Part shown: piece after piece, positions 44,963-54,757 of the stretch | Position numbering within the stretch: the first letter of the stretch is position 1 | Layout of the letters: the number at the start of each line of letters is the position of its first letter | The notes under the pieces: generated by a model | Told to the model about the DNA's origin: nothing | Database searches by the model: none | What the model saw: the letters and a program-made list of their open reading frames with translations, nothing else | Made by a program: the position numbers and the translations under genes | NCBI RefSeq assembly: GCF_020026305.1 | Contig: NZ_CP075691.1 | Span: forward strand, 2,170,001 to 2,234,000 | Length of the DNA: 64,000 bases | DNA from: Streptomyces sp. 135 | Lineage (GTDB): Bacteria; Actinomycetota; Actinomycetes; Streptomycetales; Streptomycetaceae | Direction of reading: 5' to 3'

Positions 44963-46549
44963 TCAGCGCAAGCTGCGCACGTCGAGGTGATGCAGCACCC
45001 GGTCGACGATCTCCGGGTCGGCACCGGGCTCGCTGCGCGCGGCGAGGACCTCGTGGCGGGCGGCGGACATCATCTCGCGCTGGATGCGCTGGAAGGCCTT
45101 CAGGCGGTCCACGCGCCGCGCGTACCGCTCGCGGCGCTCCTCGTCGACCATGTCCGGGCTGATCCTGGCCCCGATGTCGAACGCGCCGCGCTGCAACCGC
45201 TCCGAGACCTCCTCCGGGAGCTCCTCGACCTCCTCGATCTCCTTCAGGCGGCGCTTGGCGGCCTTGGCGGCGCGCACCGCCAGCTCGCGCTCCAGCTCCC
45301 GCTCCGCGCCGGCGTCGGCCTGCACCCGGAGCTTGCGCACCAGCCAGGGCAGCGTGAGCCCCTGGACGACGAGGGTCGCCATGATGACGCAGAACGCGAT
45401 GAAGATGATCTCGTCGCGGGCCGGGAACGGAGACCCGTCGTCCGTCTTGAGCGGGATGGCGAGCGCGAGCGCCACGGACGCCACGCCGCGCATACCGGCC
45501 CACCACATGACGACGGTCTCGCGCCAGCTCGTCGGGATGTCCTCGTCGAAGTCCCGGCGCTTGTGGAGCCGCTTGGCGAGCCACGTCGCGGGCAGCAGCC
45601 ACAGCAGCCGTACGCCGACGACGACCCCGACGATCGCCGCGCCCCAGCCGAACATCTCCCACTCACGGCCGCTCGCGATGCCGAAGACGTTGTGCAGTTC
45701 GAGCCCGATGAGCCCGAACGCGGCGCCGGTCACCAGGGTGTCGACGATCTGCCAGAAGGTCTGGCCGGTGATCCGCCCGAGCACGTCGTCGGCGTCGACG
45801 GCGTTCTCCGCGAGGTAGAGCGCCGTGGTCAGGACGGCCAGCACGCCGGAGCCGAGCATCTCCTCGGCCAGCACATAGCTGACGAACGGCACGAGCAGCG
45901 TCAGGCCGGTCTGGAGGGTGGCGTCGCCGAGCAGCATCATGAGCTTGTTCGTGAGCCAGCCGAGCACGAGCCCGACGAGCACGGCCACCACTGCGGACAG
46001 CACCAGCCTGCCCGCGGCGGACGGCCAGGAGAAGGTGCCGCTCACCGCCGCCGCGATCGCCACGTGGTAGAGCACGATCGCGGTGACGTCGTTGAAGAGC
46101 CCCTCGCCCTCCAGGATCGACACGAGCCTGCGGGGCAGCCCGAGCGAACCCGCGACGGCGGTCGCGGCGACGGGGTCCGGCGGCGCGACGAGCGCTCCGA
46201 GCGCGACGGCCGCGGCGATCGGCAGCCCGGGCACCAGGGCGTTGGCCATGGCGGCGACCGCCGCCGTGGTCACGAACACCAGGGCCACGGCGAGCAGGAA
46301 GATGGGCCGCCGGTTGGCCGCGAACTGCCGCCATGACGTGCGCTGCACGGACGCGTAGAGCAGGGGCGGCAGGACCAGCGGGAGGATGTAGTCCGGCGGG
46401 ATCTCGACATTGGGCACGAACGGCAGGAGGGCCATGCCGATGCCCGCCAGCGTCATCAGCACCGGCGCGGGCAGCCCGAGCCGGTCCCCCAGCGGCACCG
46501 TGACGACGGCCCCCAGCAGCAAGACGAGCAGCAGCGCCAGTTGATCCAC
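44963..46549 (-). CDS. CPA1-type Na+/H+ antiporter
   Basis: This 528-residue cation/proton antiporter of the CPA1 (NhaP/YjcE) family has about twelve membrane helices. ALGALVAPPDPVAATAVA and EGEGLFNDVTAIVLY hold the conserved proline/aspartates of the ion path; WWAGMRGVASVALALAIPL is the conserved arginine helix. The C-terminal 100 residues (from ERELERELAVRAA) are a charged coiled-coil-like regulatory tail. The GTG at 46549 has GGAGGG at 7 bases, better than the upstream ATG. It probably helps pH and sodium homeostasis. Confidence 0.9.
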   Translation of the reverse strand: MDQLALLLVLLLGAVVTVPLGDRLGLPAPVLMTLAGIGMALLPFVPNVEIPPDYILPLVLPPLLYASVQRTSWRQFAANRRPIFLLAVALVFVTTAAVAAMANALVPGLPIAAAVALGALVAPPDPVAATAVAGSLGLPRRLVSILEGEGLFNDVTAIVLYHVAIAAAVSGTFSWPSAAGRLVLSAVVAVLVGLVLGWLTNKLMMLLGDATLQTGLTLLVPFVSYVLAEEMLGSGVLAVLTTALYLAENAVDADDVLGRITGQTFWQIVDTLVTGAAFGLIGLELHNVFGIASGREWEMFGWGAAIVGVVVGVRLLWLLPATWLAKRLHKRRDFDEDIPTSWRETVVMWWAGMRGVASVALALAIPLKTDDGSPFPARDEIIFIAFCVIMATLVVQGLTLPWLVRKLRVQADAGAERELERELAVRAAKAAKRRLKEIEEVEELPEEVSERLQRGAFDIGARISPDMVDEERRERYARRVDRLKAFQRIQREMMSAARHEVLAARSEPGADPEIVDRVLHHLDVRSLR

Positions 46550-46686
46550 GGTGCGCCCTCCGGGCGGTCGAGACTCCAACGATCAAGACCTCAACCCTGC
46601 CACGCGTCCGTTGCGAACCGGACGACCGCGCCCCACTTTCCGCGCTCGCGGCGGTGCCCCGGGGGCGCGCGGCCCGTGCCTACGCT

Positions 46687-47160
46687 TCAGCGCCGGCGCA
46701 GTGCCTTCCGCATGGCCCGGTGCGGAATTCCGGCGTCCGGGAATTCAGGTCCGTACGCCTCGTACCCCAGGCGCTCGTAGAAACCCAGGGCGTGCGTCTG
46801 CGCGTGCAGGTCGACCGCCGTCAGGCCACGCGCGCGTGCCGCGTCCTCGATGGCGCCGACCAGGGCCGCTCCGACGCCGAGGCCGCGCGCCGCCCGCGTC
46901 ACCGCGAGCCGGCCGAGCGCGCCGACGGTGGCGTCCCCACCGTTCTTCACGGCGGCCGCGGCGCCGGTCAGGAGCCGCCCGGTGCCCAGCGGAACGCCGT
47001 CCTCGCGCACCGCCAGCACGTGCGTCGCCTCGGCGTCGTACTCGTCGTACTCAAGCTCTTCGGGCACCTGCTGCTCGGCCACGAAGACGTCCTTGCGGAC
47101 CGCGAAGCAGGCCGCCAGGTCGTCCGGGTCCCGAGCGACCCGGATCGTCACATCGCTCAA
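46687..47160 (-). CDS. GNAT-family N-acetyltransferase
   Basis: This protein of about 157 residues has the GNAT fold. The acetyl-CoA loop is [33 protein letters not shown] and the [17 protein letters not shown] strand resemble the ElaA/YitI-like subgroup, and [17 protein letters not shown] is typical. The TTG at 47160 overlaps the RluA-family stop by 4 bases (TTGA) and has GGAGGAG upstream; a GTG at 47151 would give a slightly shorter protein. The substrate is unknown. Confidence 0.85.
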   Translation of the reverse strand: MSDVTIRVARDPDDLAACFAVRKDVFVAEQQVPEELEYDEYDAEATHVLAVREDGVPLGTGRLLTGAAAAVKNGGDATVGALGRLAVTRAARGLGVGAALVGAIEDAARARGLTAVDLHAQTHALGFYERLGYEAYGPEFPDAGIPHRAMRKALRRR

Positions 47161-48098
47161 GAACTCTCCTCCCGCACCCGGTCGAGCGCCTGCTGGAGGT
47201 CGTCGGGGTACTGGCTCTCGAACTCCACCCACTGCCCGTCGCCCGGGTGCTCGAAGCCGAGCCGGACCGCGTGCAGCCACTGCCGCGTGAGGCCGAGCCG
47301 CTTGCCGAGCGTCGGGTCCGCGCCGTATGTCAGGTCGCCCACGCAGGGGTGCCGGTGTGCCGCCATGTGGACGCGGATCTGGTGGGTGCGCCCGGTCTCC
47401 AGCTTGATGTCGAGCAGGGAGGCGGCCCGGAAGGCCTCGATGAGGTCGTAGTGCGTCACGGAGGGCTTGCCCTCGGCCGTGACCGCCCACTTGTAGTCGT
47501 GGTTGGGGTGCCGGCCGATGGGGGCGTCGATGGTGCCGCTCATCGGGTCGGGGTGGCCCTGCACCAGCGCGTTGTAGCGCTTGTCGACCGTGCGCTCCTT
47601 GAACTGGCGCTTCAGGGACGTGTACGCGCGCTCCGACTTGGCGACCACCATGAGGCCGGAGGTGCCCACGTCCAGGCGGTGCACGATGCCCTGGCGCTCG
47701 GCGGCACCGGAGGTGGAGACGCGGAAACCGGCCGCCGCGAGGCCGCCGATCACGGTCGTCCCGGTCCAGCCGGGGCTCGGGTGCGCGGCCACGCCGACCG
47801 GCTTGACGATCACGACGATGTCGTCGTCGTCATGCACGATCTCCATGCCCTCGACGGGCTCGGCCACGACCTGCACCGGAGCGGGCGCCTGCGGCATCTC
47901 CACTTCCAGCCAGGCGCCGCCGTGCACCCGCTCGGACTTGCCGACCACCGAGCCGTCGACCGAGACCTTCCCCGCCGCGGCGAGCTCGGCGGCCTTCGTA
48001 CGGGAGAAACCGAACATGCGGGAGATGGCGGCGTCGACGCGCTCGCCCTCCAGGCCGTCCGGCACGGGCAGGGTGCGGATCTCGGGAATCGTGCTCAC
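47157..48098 (-). CDS. rluD: RluA/RluD-family 23S rRNA pseudouridine synthase
   Basis: This 313-residue RluA-family enzyme converts uridine to pseudouridine in large-subunit rRNA. An N-terminal S4 RNA-binding domain ([29 protein letters not shown]) precedes the catalytic domain with the aspartate in [29 protein letters not shown] and [12 protein letters not shown] are conserved. The GTG at 48098 is chosen; the upstream frame is a shadow of lspA. The assignment to RluD rather than RluA/RluC specificity rests on the S4 domain and gene order with lspA. Confidence 0.92.
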   Translation of the reverse strand: MSTIPEIRTLPVPDGLEGERVDAAISRMFGFSRTKAAELAAAGKVSVDGSVVGKSERVHGGAWLEVEMPQAPAPVQVVAEPVEGMEIVHDDDDIVVIVKPVGVAAHPSPGWTGTTVIGGLAAAGFRVSTSGAAERQGIVHRLDVGTSGLMVVAKSERAYTSLKRQFKERTVDKRYNALVQGHPDPMSGTIDAPIGRHPNHDYKWAVTAEGKPSVTHYDLIEAFRAASLLDIKLETGRTHQIRVHMAAHRHPCVGDLTYGADPTLGKRLGLTRQWLHAVRLGFEHPGDGQWVEFESQYPDDLQQALDRVREESS

Positions 48099-48160
48099 CC
48101 ATTGAGTATGCAGGAGCCCACCGACACTCCCCGACCACAGGTCTCGTACGGGGCGGGGCC

Positions 48161-48754
48161 TCAGTCCTTGTGGACGGTGCCGTCCGGGTCGAGTCCGCGG
48201 AAGGACAGCAGCACGATCAGGATGCCCCCGCAGACGATCGCCGAGTCCGCGAGGTTGAAGACGGCGAAGCCCTTGGGGGCGATGAAGTCGACCACCGCGC
48301 CCTCGAAGACGCCGGGCGCACGGAAGATCCGGTCGGTGAGGTTGCCGAGCGCGCCGCCGAGCAGCAGACCGAGCGCGATCGCCCAGGGCAGGCTGTACAG
48401 CTTGCGGGCGAGGCGGGCGATCACCACGATGACGGCGGCCGCGATGCACGTGAAGATGATCGTGAAGGCCTCGCCGAACCCGAAGGCCGCGCCCGCGTTC
48501 CGGATCGCGTTGAAGCGGAGCCAGTCGCCGACGATGTCGATCGGCTCGTGGTGCTCCAGCTTCGCGACCACGATCATCTTGCTGATCAGGTCGAAGGCGT
48601 AGGCGACGGCGGCGACGACGAAGAGCACGGCGATCCTGCGCCTGCCCCTGGGCTGCTGCCCGTCCTCGCCCGCGACCTCGCCGGACTGCTCCGGCTCGCC
48701 CCCGCCCGTCTCAGGGTTGTCCGGCGTACCGATGATGCGCTCCGCCTCTGCCAC
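48161..48754 (-). CDS. lspA: Lipoprotein signal peptidase (signal peptidase II)
   Basis: LspA cuts the signal peptide from diacylglyceryl-modified prolipoproteins, the step after Lgt. It has 197 residues and four membrane helices. The two catalytic aspartates are in GNLTDRIFR and [22 protein letters not shown] and [16 protein letters not shown] are family signatures. A polar N-terminal extension of about 50 residues is common in Streptomyces. The GTG at 48754 has GAGGG upstream. It pairs with rluD as in many bacteria. Confidence 0.96.
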   Translation of the reverse strand: MAEAERIIGTPDNPETGGGEPEQSGEVAGEDGQQPRGRRRIAVLFVVAAVAYAFDLISKMIVVAKLEHHEPIDIVGDWLRFNAIRNAGAAFGFGEAFTIIFTCIAAAVIVVIARLARKLYSLPWAIALGLLLGGALGNLTDRIFRAPGVFEGAVVDFIAPKGFAVFNLADSAIVCGGILIVLLSFRGLDPDGTVHKD

Positions 48755-48832
48755 GTGAGTCCCTCGACCTAGGTACCTGACTGGGGACGAGGGTACGGCA
48801 CACACGTACGGGTCCAGGCGTTCAGGCCGTGC

Positions 48833-50806
48833 TCAGGAGCGCCGTTCCTGCTTCTGCTTGCACTCCACGCAGAGCGTCGCGCGCGGGAAGGCCTGCATGC
48901 GCGCCTTGCCGATCGGGTTGCCGCAGTTCTCGCAGAGGCCGTACGTCCCCGCGTCGAGGCGTTCCAGGGCGCGCTCGGTCTGGACGAGCATCTCGCGCGC
49001 GTTCGCGGCCAGGGCCATCTCGTGCTCGCGCGTGATGTTCTTCGTACCGGTGTCCGCCTCGTCGTCGCCCGCGCCGTCCCCGGAGTCCCGCATCAGCCCC
49101 GCGAGGGCCCGTTCGGACGCCGTGATCTCGGTGGTCAGCCGCAGCGCCTCGCTCTGGAGGTCCGTGCGGGCCTGCGCGACCTCTTCCGGCGTCCAGGGGT
49201 CCTCGCCCGGCCGGACCGCGAGCTCACCGGCGTCGGCCGCGGCGGCACGCGCCTTGGGCACCGCCGTCGGCTTGGTCGCTGCGGTCGCCGTGCCCGGAGT
49301 CTTCTTCGCAACCACTGTCGTGGCTCCCGTCGTCTCCGCGGCCTCAGCCGCATCTTCGGCCGCGGACGCGACCGTCTTCTTCGCCGTGCTCTTCTTGGCC
49401 GTGCTCTGCTTCGTCGTGCCCTGCTTGGCGGCGCTTTTCTTGGCAGGGCTCTTCTTGACGGGGCTCTTCTTGGCGGGTGCTTCCCCGGCCGGGGCCATGC
49501 CTGCCGCGGAGTCTGTCTCGCCCCCGACGTCCACCTCTCCCTCCAGGTCCAGGTCTGCGCCTCCCCCGGGAGTCCCTTCCCCGGCAGGAGTCGCTTCCCT
49601 CACGGGAGCCTCCGCCCCCGCATGGCCCGCATCCCTCGCGGGGGCCGCTTTCCGCAGCGGGGTCGCCTCCTCCATCGCCATCTTCCCTGCCTGCTCAGCC
49701 GTCTTGGCAGCGCTCTCAGAAGCCTCGTCCGCCCCCACCCCGGGAGCGGATGCCTCCGCGGCTCCCGCCCCATCGGCAGAGGCTTTCTTGCCCACCGACT
49801 TCTCGGCGGAAGCCTCCTTGGAGGAAGCATTCTTCGCGGCAGCCTTCTTGGCGGCGGTCTTCTTGGCGGCGACCTTCTTGGTAGTGGGCTTCTTGGTAGT
49901 GGCCTTCTCGACGCCGGCTTTCTTGGCCACGGCCTTCTTCGCCGTGGCCGCGTCCGGCACCGCCGCTTCCGGCACGGCCTCGCCAGGCGCGGTCGGCTCG
50001 GCTGAGGCCGCCTTCGGCACAGCCGCTTCCGGCACGGTCTTGCCAGACACGGTTGGCTCGGCCGCGGCCTTCGTCGCTGGGGCCTTCTTCGCTGGGGCCC
50101 TCTTCGCTGCGGCCGTCTCCGGTGCAGCCTTCTCCGGTGTGGTCTCACCAGGCACCGTCGGCTCAGCCACCACCTTCTTCGCTGCGACCGCCTTCGGCAC
50201 GGTCGGCTCAGCCACGGCCTTCTTCGCCCCGGCCGCCTGTGGCACAGCCTCGCCCGACACGATCGGCTCGGCCACCGCCTTCTTCGCCGCAGCCTTCTTG
50301 GCCGTCTTCTTGGCCGCCGCCTTTTCGGCTGCCGCCCCCTCCGTTGCCGTGTTCTCGACAGCCCCCTTCATAGCTGCCGTCTTCTTGGCGGCAGTCTTCT
50401 TAGCCGCCGTCTTCTTGGCTGCCGCCTTCTCAGCTGCAGTCTTCTTCGCCGCGGCCTGCTCAGACGCAGCCTCCTTGACCACCGCCCCCTTCGCCACCGC
50501 CTTCTTCCCCGCCGCCCCCGACGCAACCGCCGCCCCAGACACCCCCGCCCTCTTCCCCACCGCCCCCGACACCCCCGCCCCCTTCCCCGCCGCCTCCTCC
50601 CGCGACATCGCTCCGGGCCCCACATGGACCTTCCGCGCGACCTCCCTCGCCGCATGCATGCCATTGGCCACGTACGCCTCGTGCCCGCGCTTCTCGCCGC
50701 TGCCGCTGCCTCCGCCGCTGCCGCTCACATCCTTGGCCGTCGTCCCGGCCGCGCCTGTGGATCTGCCGGACGCCGACTGCTGTACGGCGGTCTTCTTCGC
50801 CACCAT
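48833..50806 (-). CDS. Histone H1-like protein with C-terminal DksA/TraR zinc finger
   Basis: This 657-residue protein has two parts. Residues 1 to about 530 are low-complexity Ala/Lys/Pro/Glu sequence with tandem AAKKT-type and EAAVPKA-type repeats, strongly resembling the lysine-rich tails of eukaryotic H1 and bacterial H1-like nucleoid proteins. The last 125 residues form a DksA/TraR-like domain: a coiled-coil stretch (DLQSEALRLTTEITASERAL) and a four-cysteine zinc finger CENCG-N15-CVEC. An orthologue in this position in S. coelicolor is known as a nucleoid-associated DksA-like protein. The tail probably coats DNA; the finger may contact RNA polymerase. The ATG at 50806 follows GAAGGGG. 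Repeat number is likely to vary between strains. Confidence 0.85.
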   Translation of the reverse strand: MVAKKTAVQQSASGRSTGAAGTTAKDVSGSGGGSGSGEKRGHEAYVANGMHAAREVARKVHVGPGAMSREEAAGKGAGVSGAVGKRAGVSGAAVASGAAGKKAVAKGAVVKEAASEQAAAKKTAAEKAAAKKTAAKKTAAKKTAAMKGAVENTATEGAAAEKAAAKKTAKKAAAKKAVAEPIVSGEAVPQAAGAKKAVAEPTVPKAVAAKKVVAEPTVPGETTPEKAAPETAAAKRAPAKKAPATKAAAEPTVSGKTVPEAAVPKAASAEPTAPGEAVPEAAVPDAATAKKAVAKKAGVEKATTKKPTTKKVAAKKTAAKKAAAKNASSKEASAEKSVGKKASADGAGAAEASAPGVGADEASESAAKTAEQAGKMAMEEATPLRKAAPARDAGHAGAEAPVREATPAGEGTPGGGADLDLEGEVDVGGETDSAAGMAPAGEAPAKKSPVKKSPAKKSAAKQGTTKQSTAKKSTAKKTVASAAEDAAEAAETTGATTVVAKKTPGTATAATKPTAVPKARAAAADAGELAVRPGEDPWTPEEVAQARTDLQSEALRLTTEITASERALAGLMRDSGDGAGDDEADTGTKNITREHEMALAANAREMLVQTERALERLDAGTYGLCENCGNPIGKARMQAFPRATLCVECKQKQERRS

Positions 50807-51117
50807 GGCCGCGGCCCCTTCACATATTGTGATCTTGCACGCGAATCGTTCTGGGACGATAAATCGACTCCAGGCCCGCGGCAACGGGGCACGCCGCCCG
50901 ATCCGCCCGCCACGCCGGTCCCGCGGGGCGAGTCTGCAAGCGTTGTGCCCAACTCCCTGCCGGGTAATCCGCCGGCCGACGCGCGCCGGGATCCCGCGCC
51001 GCGCATGTCGCCATTCGGGTCAGTCCACGCCCCGCACCCCGCCCCCCGCGCGGTCCCGCAAAAACCGTTCGGCCACGCTTCCCGGGCGCCGTACACTGAA
51101 CGGCAGCGAGAAGCGTG
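50807..51117. promoter_or_regulatory. Divergent promoter region of the H1-like gene and ileS
   Basis: 311 bases without a gene. The first 70 are AT-richer than average and should hold the promoter of the minus-strand H1-like gene. The ileS promoter must lie in the right part, before the T-box leader that starts near 51118. I could not define -35/-10 elements reliably. Confidence 0.4.
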
Positions 51118-51398
51118 GATGGGGACGAGTAGCGGCGTACGCAGCCATGAGCGACCCGGGGACGGTGTGAGCCCGGGGGCGAGCGCGACGTGAAGATCAC
51201 CCCGGAGCCGCCGGAAGAAAGCCGAGGCCGTAGGGCCGAGGTGAGTAGACCCGGTATCGCGACCCCAATGAGGGGGCTCACCGGCACGGAGCACCGTTCC
51301 GGAGAGCCAAGGAGGGTGGTACCGCGGGAGCGCGCCGCACCAGGCGCACACGGCTCTCGTCCCTCCGACGGAAGGCAGCACATCCGCCGGAGGAGCCC
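51118..51398 (+). promoter_or_regulatory. Translational T-box riboswitch leader of ileS
   Basis: The leader starts with a T-box stem I-like 5' segment GATGGGGACGAGTAG (51118-51132) and contains the T-box itself, AGGGTGGTACCGCGG (51313-51327). Its antisequestrator is complete: CGGGAGC (51325-51331) pairs with GCTCTCG (51353-51359), and AGGG (51313-51316) with CCCT (51361-51364), leaving the TGGT bulge to bind the tRNA acceptor end. Alternatively CCTCCG-A-CGG (51362-51371) pairs with CCG-C-CGGAGG (51384-51393), hiding the Shine-Dalgarno GGAGGAG (51389-51395). The two folds share CCTC, so uncharged tRNA-Ile should free the start. A candidate specifier ATC (Ile) is at 51196-51198. Structures were paired by eye. 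Confidence 0.88.
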
Positions 51399-54300
51399 GT
51401 GAATACGCCGCCGCAGTACCGACAGGTACCCGCCCAGGTCGACCTGCCCGCCCTCGAGCACGCCGTGCTCGACTTCTGGCGCGAGCAGAAGATCTTCGCC
51501 AAGAGCCTGGAGCAGTCCGAAGGCCGCCCCGAGTGGGTGTTCTACGAGGGTCCGCCGACCGCCAACGGCATGCCGGGCGCCCACCACATCGAGGCCCGCG
51601 TCTTCAAGGACGTCTTCCCGCGCTTTCGCACCATGCGCGGCTACCACGTGGCCCGCAAGGCCGGCTGGGACTGCCACGGCCTCCCCGTGGAGCTCGCGGT
51701 CGAGAAGGAACTCGGCTTCAACGGCAAGAAGGACATCGAGGCGTACGGCATCGCCGAGTTCAACGCCAAGTGCCGCGAGTCCGTGACCCGCCACACCGAC
51801 GCCTTCACCGAGCTGACGACCCGCATGGGGTACTGGGTCGACCTCGACGACGCGTACCGGACGATGAACCCCGAGTACGTCGACTCGGTCTGGTGGTCCC
51901 TGAAGGAGATCTTCAACAAGGACCTGCTCGTCCAGGACCACCGCGTCGCCCCCTGGTGCCCGCGCTGTGGCACGGGCCTGTCCGACCACGAGCTGGCGCA
52001 GGGCTACGAGACGGTGGTCGACCCGTCCGTCTACGTCCGCTTCCCCCTCACCTCCGGTCCCCTCGCGGGCGAGGCCGCCCTCCTGGTCTGGACGACGACG
52101 CCCTGGACGCTCGTCTCCAACACCGCCGTCGCCGCGCACCCCGACGTCACCTACGTCGTCGCGACGGACGGCGAGCAGAAGCTCGTCGTCGCCCAGCAGC
52201 TCGTCGAGAAGGCGCTCGGCGAGGGGTGGGAGACGACCGGCGAGACCTTCACCGGCGCCGAGATGGAGCGCTGGACGTACCAACGTCCCTTCGAGCTGGT
52301 GGAGTTCCCGGCTCCGGCCCACTTCGTGGTCAACGCCGAGTACGTCACCACGGAGGACGGCACCGGCCTCGTCCACCAGTCCCCCGCCTTCGGTGAGGAC
52401 GACCTCAAGGTCTGCCGCGCGTACGGCCTGCCGGTCGTGAACCCGGTCCGCCCGGACGGCACCTTCGAGGAGGACGTCCCGCTCGTGGGCGGCGTCTTCT
52501 TCAAGAAGGCCGACGAGGCCCTCACCAAGGACCTCGACGACCGCGGCCTGCTCTTCAAGCACATCGCGTACGAGCACAGCTACCCGCACTGCTGGCGCTG
52601 CCACACGGCGCTGCTCTACTACGCGCAGCCGTCCTGGTACATCCGCACCACGGCCGTCAAGGACAAGCTCCTCCAGGAGAACGAGAAGACCAACTGGTTC
52701 CCGGAGTCGGTCAAGCACGGCCGCTTCGGCGACTGGCTGAACAACAACGTCGACTGGGCGCTCTCCCGCAACCGCTACTGGGGCACCCCACTGCCCATCT
52801 GGCGCTGCGAGGACGACCACCTCACCTGCGTCGGCTCGCGCGCGGAGCTCTCCGACCTGACCGGCACCGACCAGTCGGGCCTGGACCCGCACCGCCCCTT
52901 CATCGACGAGATCACCTTCACGTGCCCCAAGGAGGGCTGCGCCGGCACGGCCACGCGCGTGCCGGAGGTCATCGACGCCTGGTACGACTCGGGCTCCATG
53001 CCGTTCGCGCAGTGGGGCTACCCGTACAAGAACAAGGAACTCTTCGAGAGCCGCTACCCCGCCCAGTTCATCTCGGAGGCCATCGACCAGACCCGCGGCT
53101 GGTTCTACACGCTGATGGCCATCGGCACCCTGGTCTTCGACAAGTCGTCCTACGAGAACGTGGTCTGCCTCGGCCACATCCTCGCCGAGGACGGCCGCAA
53201 GATGTCCAAGCACCTGGGCAACATCCTCCAGCCCATCCCGCTCATGGACCAGCACGGCGCCGACGCGGTGCGCTGGTTCATGGCGGCCGGCGGCTCCCCG
53301 TGGGCGGCGCGCCGCGTGGGCCACGGCACCATCCAGGAGGTCGTCCGCAAGACGCTCCTCACCTACTGGAACACGGTCGCCTTCCAGGCCCTGTACGCCC
53401 GTACGTCGAAGTGGGCCCCGAGCGACGCCGACCCGGCGCCCGCCGACCGCCCGCTCCTGGACCGCTGGCTGCTCAGCGAGCTGCACGCCCTGACCGACCA
53501 GGTCACCCAGGCCCTGGAGGGCTACGACACGCAGCGCGCGGGCAAGCTCCTGTCCGTCTTCGTGGACAACCTCTCCAACTGGTACGTACGCCGTTCCCGT
53601 CGCCGCTTCTGGCAGGGCGACAAGGCGGCCCTGCGCACCCTGCACGAGGTCGTCGACACGGTCACGCGCCTGATGGCCCCGCTCACGCCGTTCATCACGG
53701 AGCGTGTCTGGCAGGACCTGGTCGTGCCCGTGACCCCGGACGCCCCGGAGTCCGTGCACCTCGCCTCCTGGCCGGAGACGGACCTGACCGCCATCGACCC
53801 GGAGCTGTCCCGGCAGATGGTCCTCGTACGCCGCCTGGTCGAGCTCGGCCGTGCCACCCGCGCGGAGTCGGGCGTCAAGACCCGCCAGCCGCTGTCCCGC
53901 GCGCTCGTCGCGGCGTCCGGCTTCGACTCGCTCGGCCCGGAGCTGCACGCCCAGATCACGGAGGAGCTGAACGTCTCCTCCCTGGCGTCACTCTCCGAAG
54001 TCGGCGGCTCCCTGGTCGACACCACCGCCAAGGCGAACTTCCGGGCGCTCGGCAAGCGGTTCGGCAAGGGTGTCCAGGCGGTCGCCAAGGCCGTCGCCGA
54101 GGCCGACGCCGCCGCCCTGTCGCTGGCGCTCCGCGAGGGCACGGCCTCCGTCGAGGTCGACGGCGAGACGGTGACGCTGGCCCCGGACGAGGTCATCATC
54201 ACGGAGACCCCGCGCGAGGGCTGGTCGGTGGCCTCCGACTCCGGTGCCACGGTCGCCCTGGACCTGGAGATCACTCAGGAGCTGCGCCGCGCGGGCCTCG

Positions 54301-54545
54301 CCCGTGACGCGATCCGCCTGATCCAGGAGGCCCGCAAGAACAGCGGCCTGGACGTCGCGGACCGGATCGCCCTGCGCTGGACGTCCACGGACCCGGAGGT
54401 GCTCACGGCGCTCTCCGACCACGCCGGGCTCATCTCCGACGAGGTGCTCGCCACGGAGTTCGCCCAGGGTGAGGCGGACGACACATTCGGGCAGCCGTTC
54501 ACCGACAACTCCCTGAAGCTGACGTTCCGCCTGCGCAAGGCGTAA
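51399..54545 (+). CDS. ileS: Isoleucyl-tRNA synthetase
   Basis: IleRS charges tRNA-Ile. It has 1048 residues, class I, cytosolic. The ATP-binding HIGH-type motif is in PPTANGMPGAHHIEARVFKD; KMSKS appears as GRKMSKHLGN. The CP1 editing domain (LVWTTTPWTLVSNTAVAAHP) is present, as are the zinc-like pairs CPRCG and CWRCH. The anticodon-binding domain begins near YWNTVAFQALYA. The motif forms resemble the eukaryote-like IleRS type common in actinobacteria. The GTG start is controlled by the T-box leader. A 23-bp hairpin terminator follows. Confidence 0.97.
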   Translation: MNTPPQYRQVPAQVDLPALEHAVLDFWREQKIFAKSLEQSEGRPEWVFYEGPPTANGMPGAHHIEARVFKDVFPRFRTMRGYHVARKAGWDCHGLPVELAVEKELGFNGKKDIEAYGIAEFNAKCRESVTRHTDAFTELTTRMGYWVDLDDAYRTMNPEYVDSVWWSLKEIFNKDLLVQDHRVAPWCPRCGTGLSDHELAQGYETVVDPSVYVRFPLTSGPLAGEAALLVWTTTPWTLVSNTAVAAHPDVTYVVATDGEQKLVVAQQLVEKALGEGWETTGETFTGAEMERWTYQRPFELVEFPAPAHFVVNAEYVTTEDGTGLVHQSPAFGEDDLKVCRAYGLPVVNPVRPDGTFEEDVPLVGGVFFKKADEALTKDLDDRGLLFKHIAYEHSYPHCWRCHTALLYYAQPSWYIRTTAVKDKLLQENEKTNWFPESVKHGRFGDWLNNNVDWALSRNRYWGTPLPIWRCEDDHLTCVGSRAELSDLTGTDQSGLDPHRPFIDEITFTCPKEGCAGTATRVPEVIDAWYDSGSMPFAQWGYPYKNKELFESRYPAQFISEAIDQTRGWFYTLMAIGTLVFDKSSYENVVCLGHILAEDGRKMSKHLGNILQPIPLMDQHGADAVRWFMAAGGSPWAARRVGHGTIQEVVRKTLLTYWNTVAFQALYARTSKWAPSDADPAPADRPLLDRWLLSELHALTDQVTQALEGYDTQRAGKLLSVFVDNLSNWYVRRSRRRFWQGDKAALRTLHEVVDTVTRLMAPLTPFITERVWQDLVVPVTPDAPESVHLASWPETDLTAIDPELSRQMVLVRRLVELGRATRAESGVKTRQPLSRALVAASGFDSLGPELHAQITEELNVSSLASLSEVGGSLVDTTAKANFRALGKRFGKGVQAVAKAVAEADAAALSLALREGTASVEVDGETVTLAPDEVIITETPREGWSVASDSGATVALDLEITQELRRAGLARDAIRLIQEARKNSGLDVADRIALRWTSTDPEVLTALSDHAGLISDEVLATEFAQGEADDTFGQPFTDNSLKLTFRLRKA

Positions 54546-54563
54546 GCGCGCCCGAGCACACGG

Positions 54564-54611
54564 CCGAAGGCCCGGTCCCGCCAAGAAATCTTGGTGGGAC
54601 CGGGCCTTCGG
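54564..54611 (+). terminator. 23-bp hairpin terminator of ileS
   Basis: CCGAAGGCCCGGTCCCGCC then AAGA (54564-54586), a two-base loop AA, and the full complement (54589-54611) with one G-T pair. It begins 18 bases after the ileS stop. It is unusually long and nearly perfect. Confidence 0.92.
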
Positions 54612-54682
54612 CGTTGCGTACCACGTACAGACGAACGCTCCTGTACGACGCCGCCGGACGCACAGAACACCCCCGGACGCGC

Positions 54683-54722
54683 AAAAGGGCCGGGCCCCCA
54701 GAGAATCTGGGGGCCCGGCCCT
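54683..54722 (-). terminator. 17-bp hairpin terminator of divIVA
   Basis: AGGGCCGGGCCCCCAGA (54686-54702), loop GAA, perfect complement (54706-54722). On the minus strand the stem is followed by four U (54683-54686), making a canonical intrinsic terminator 35 bases after the divIVA stop. It faces the ileS terminator. Confidence 0.92.
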
Positions 54723-54757
54723 GAACGCTGCCGACGCCTAAGGCGTGGTCACGCCCG

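Noticed and set aside
48858..51170. A 770-codon plus-strand frame opposite the H1-like gene
   Set aside because: The Ala/Phe/Ser/Pro pattern is the mirror of Lys/Ala codons on the minus strand; the true gene has the DksA zinc finger and a proper start.
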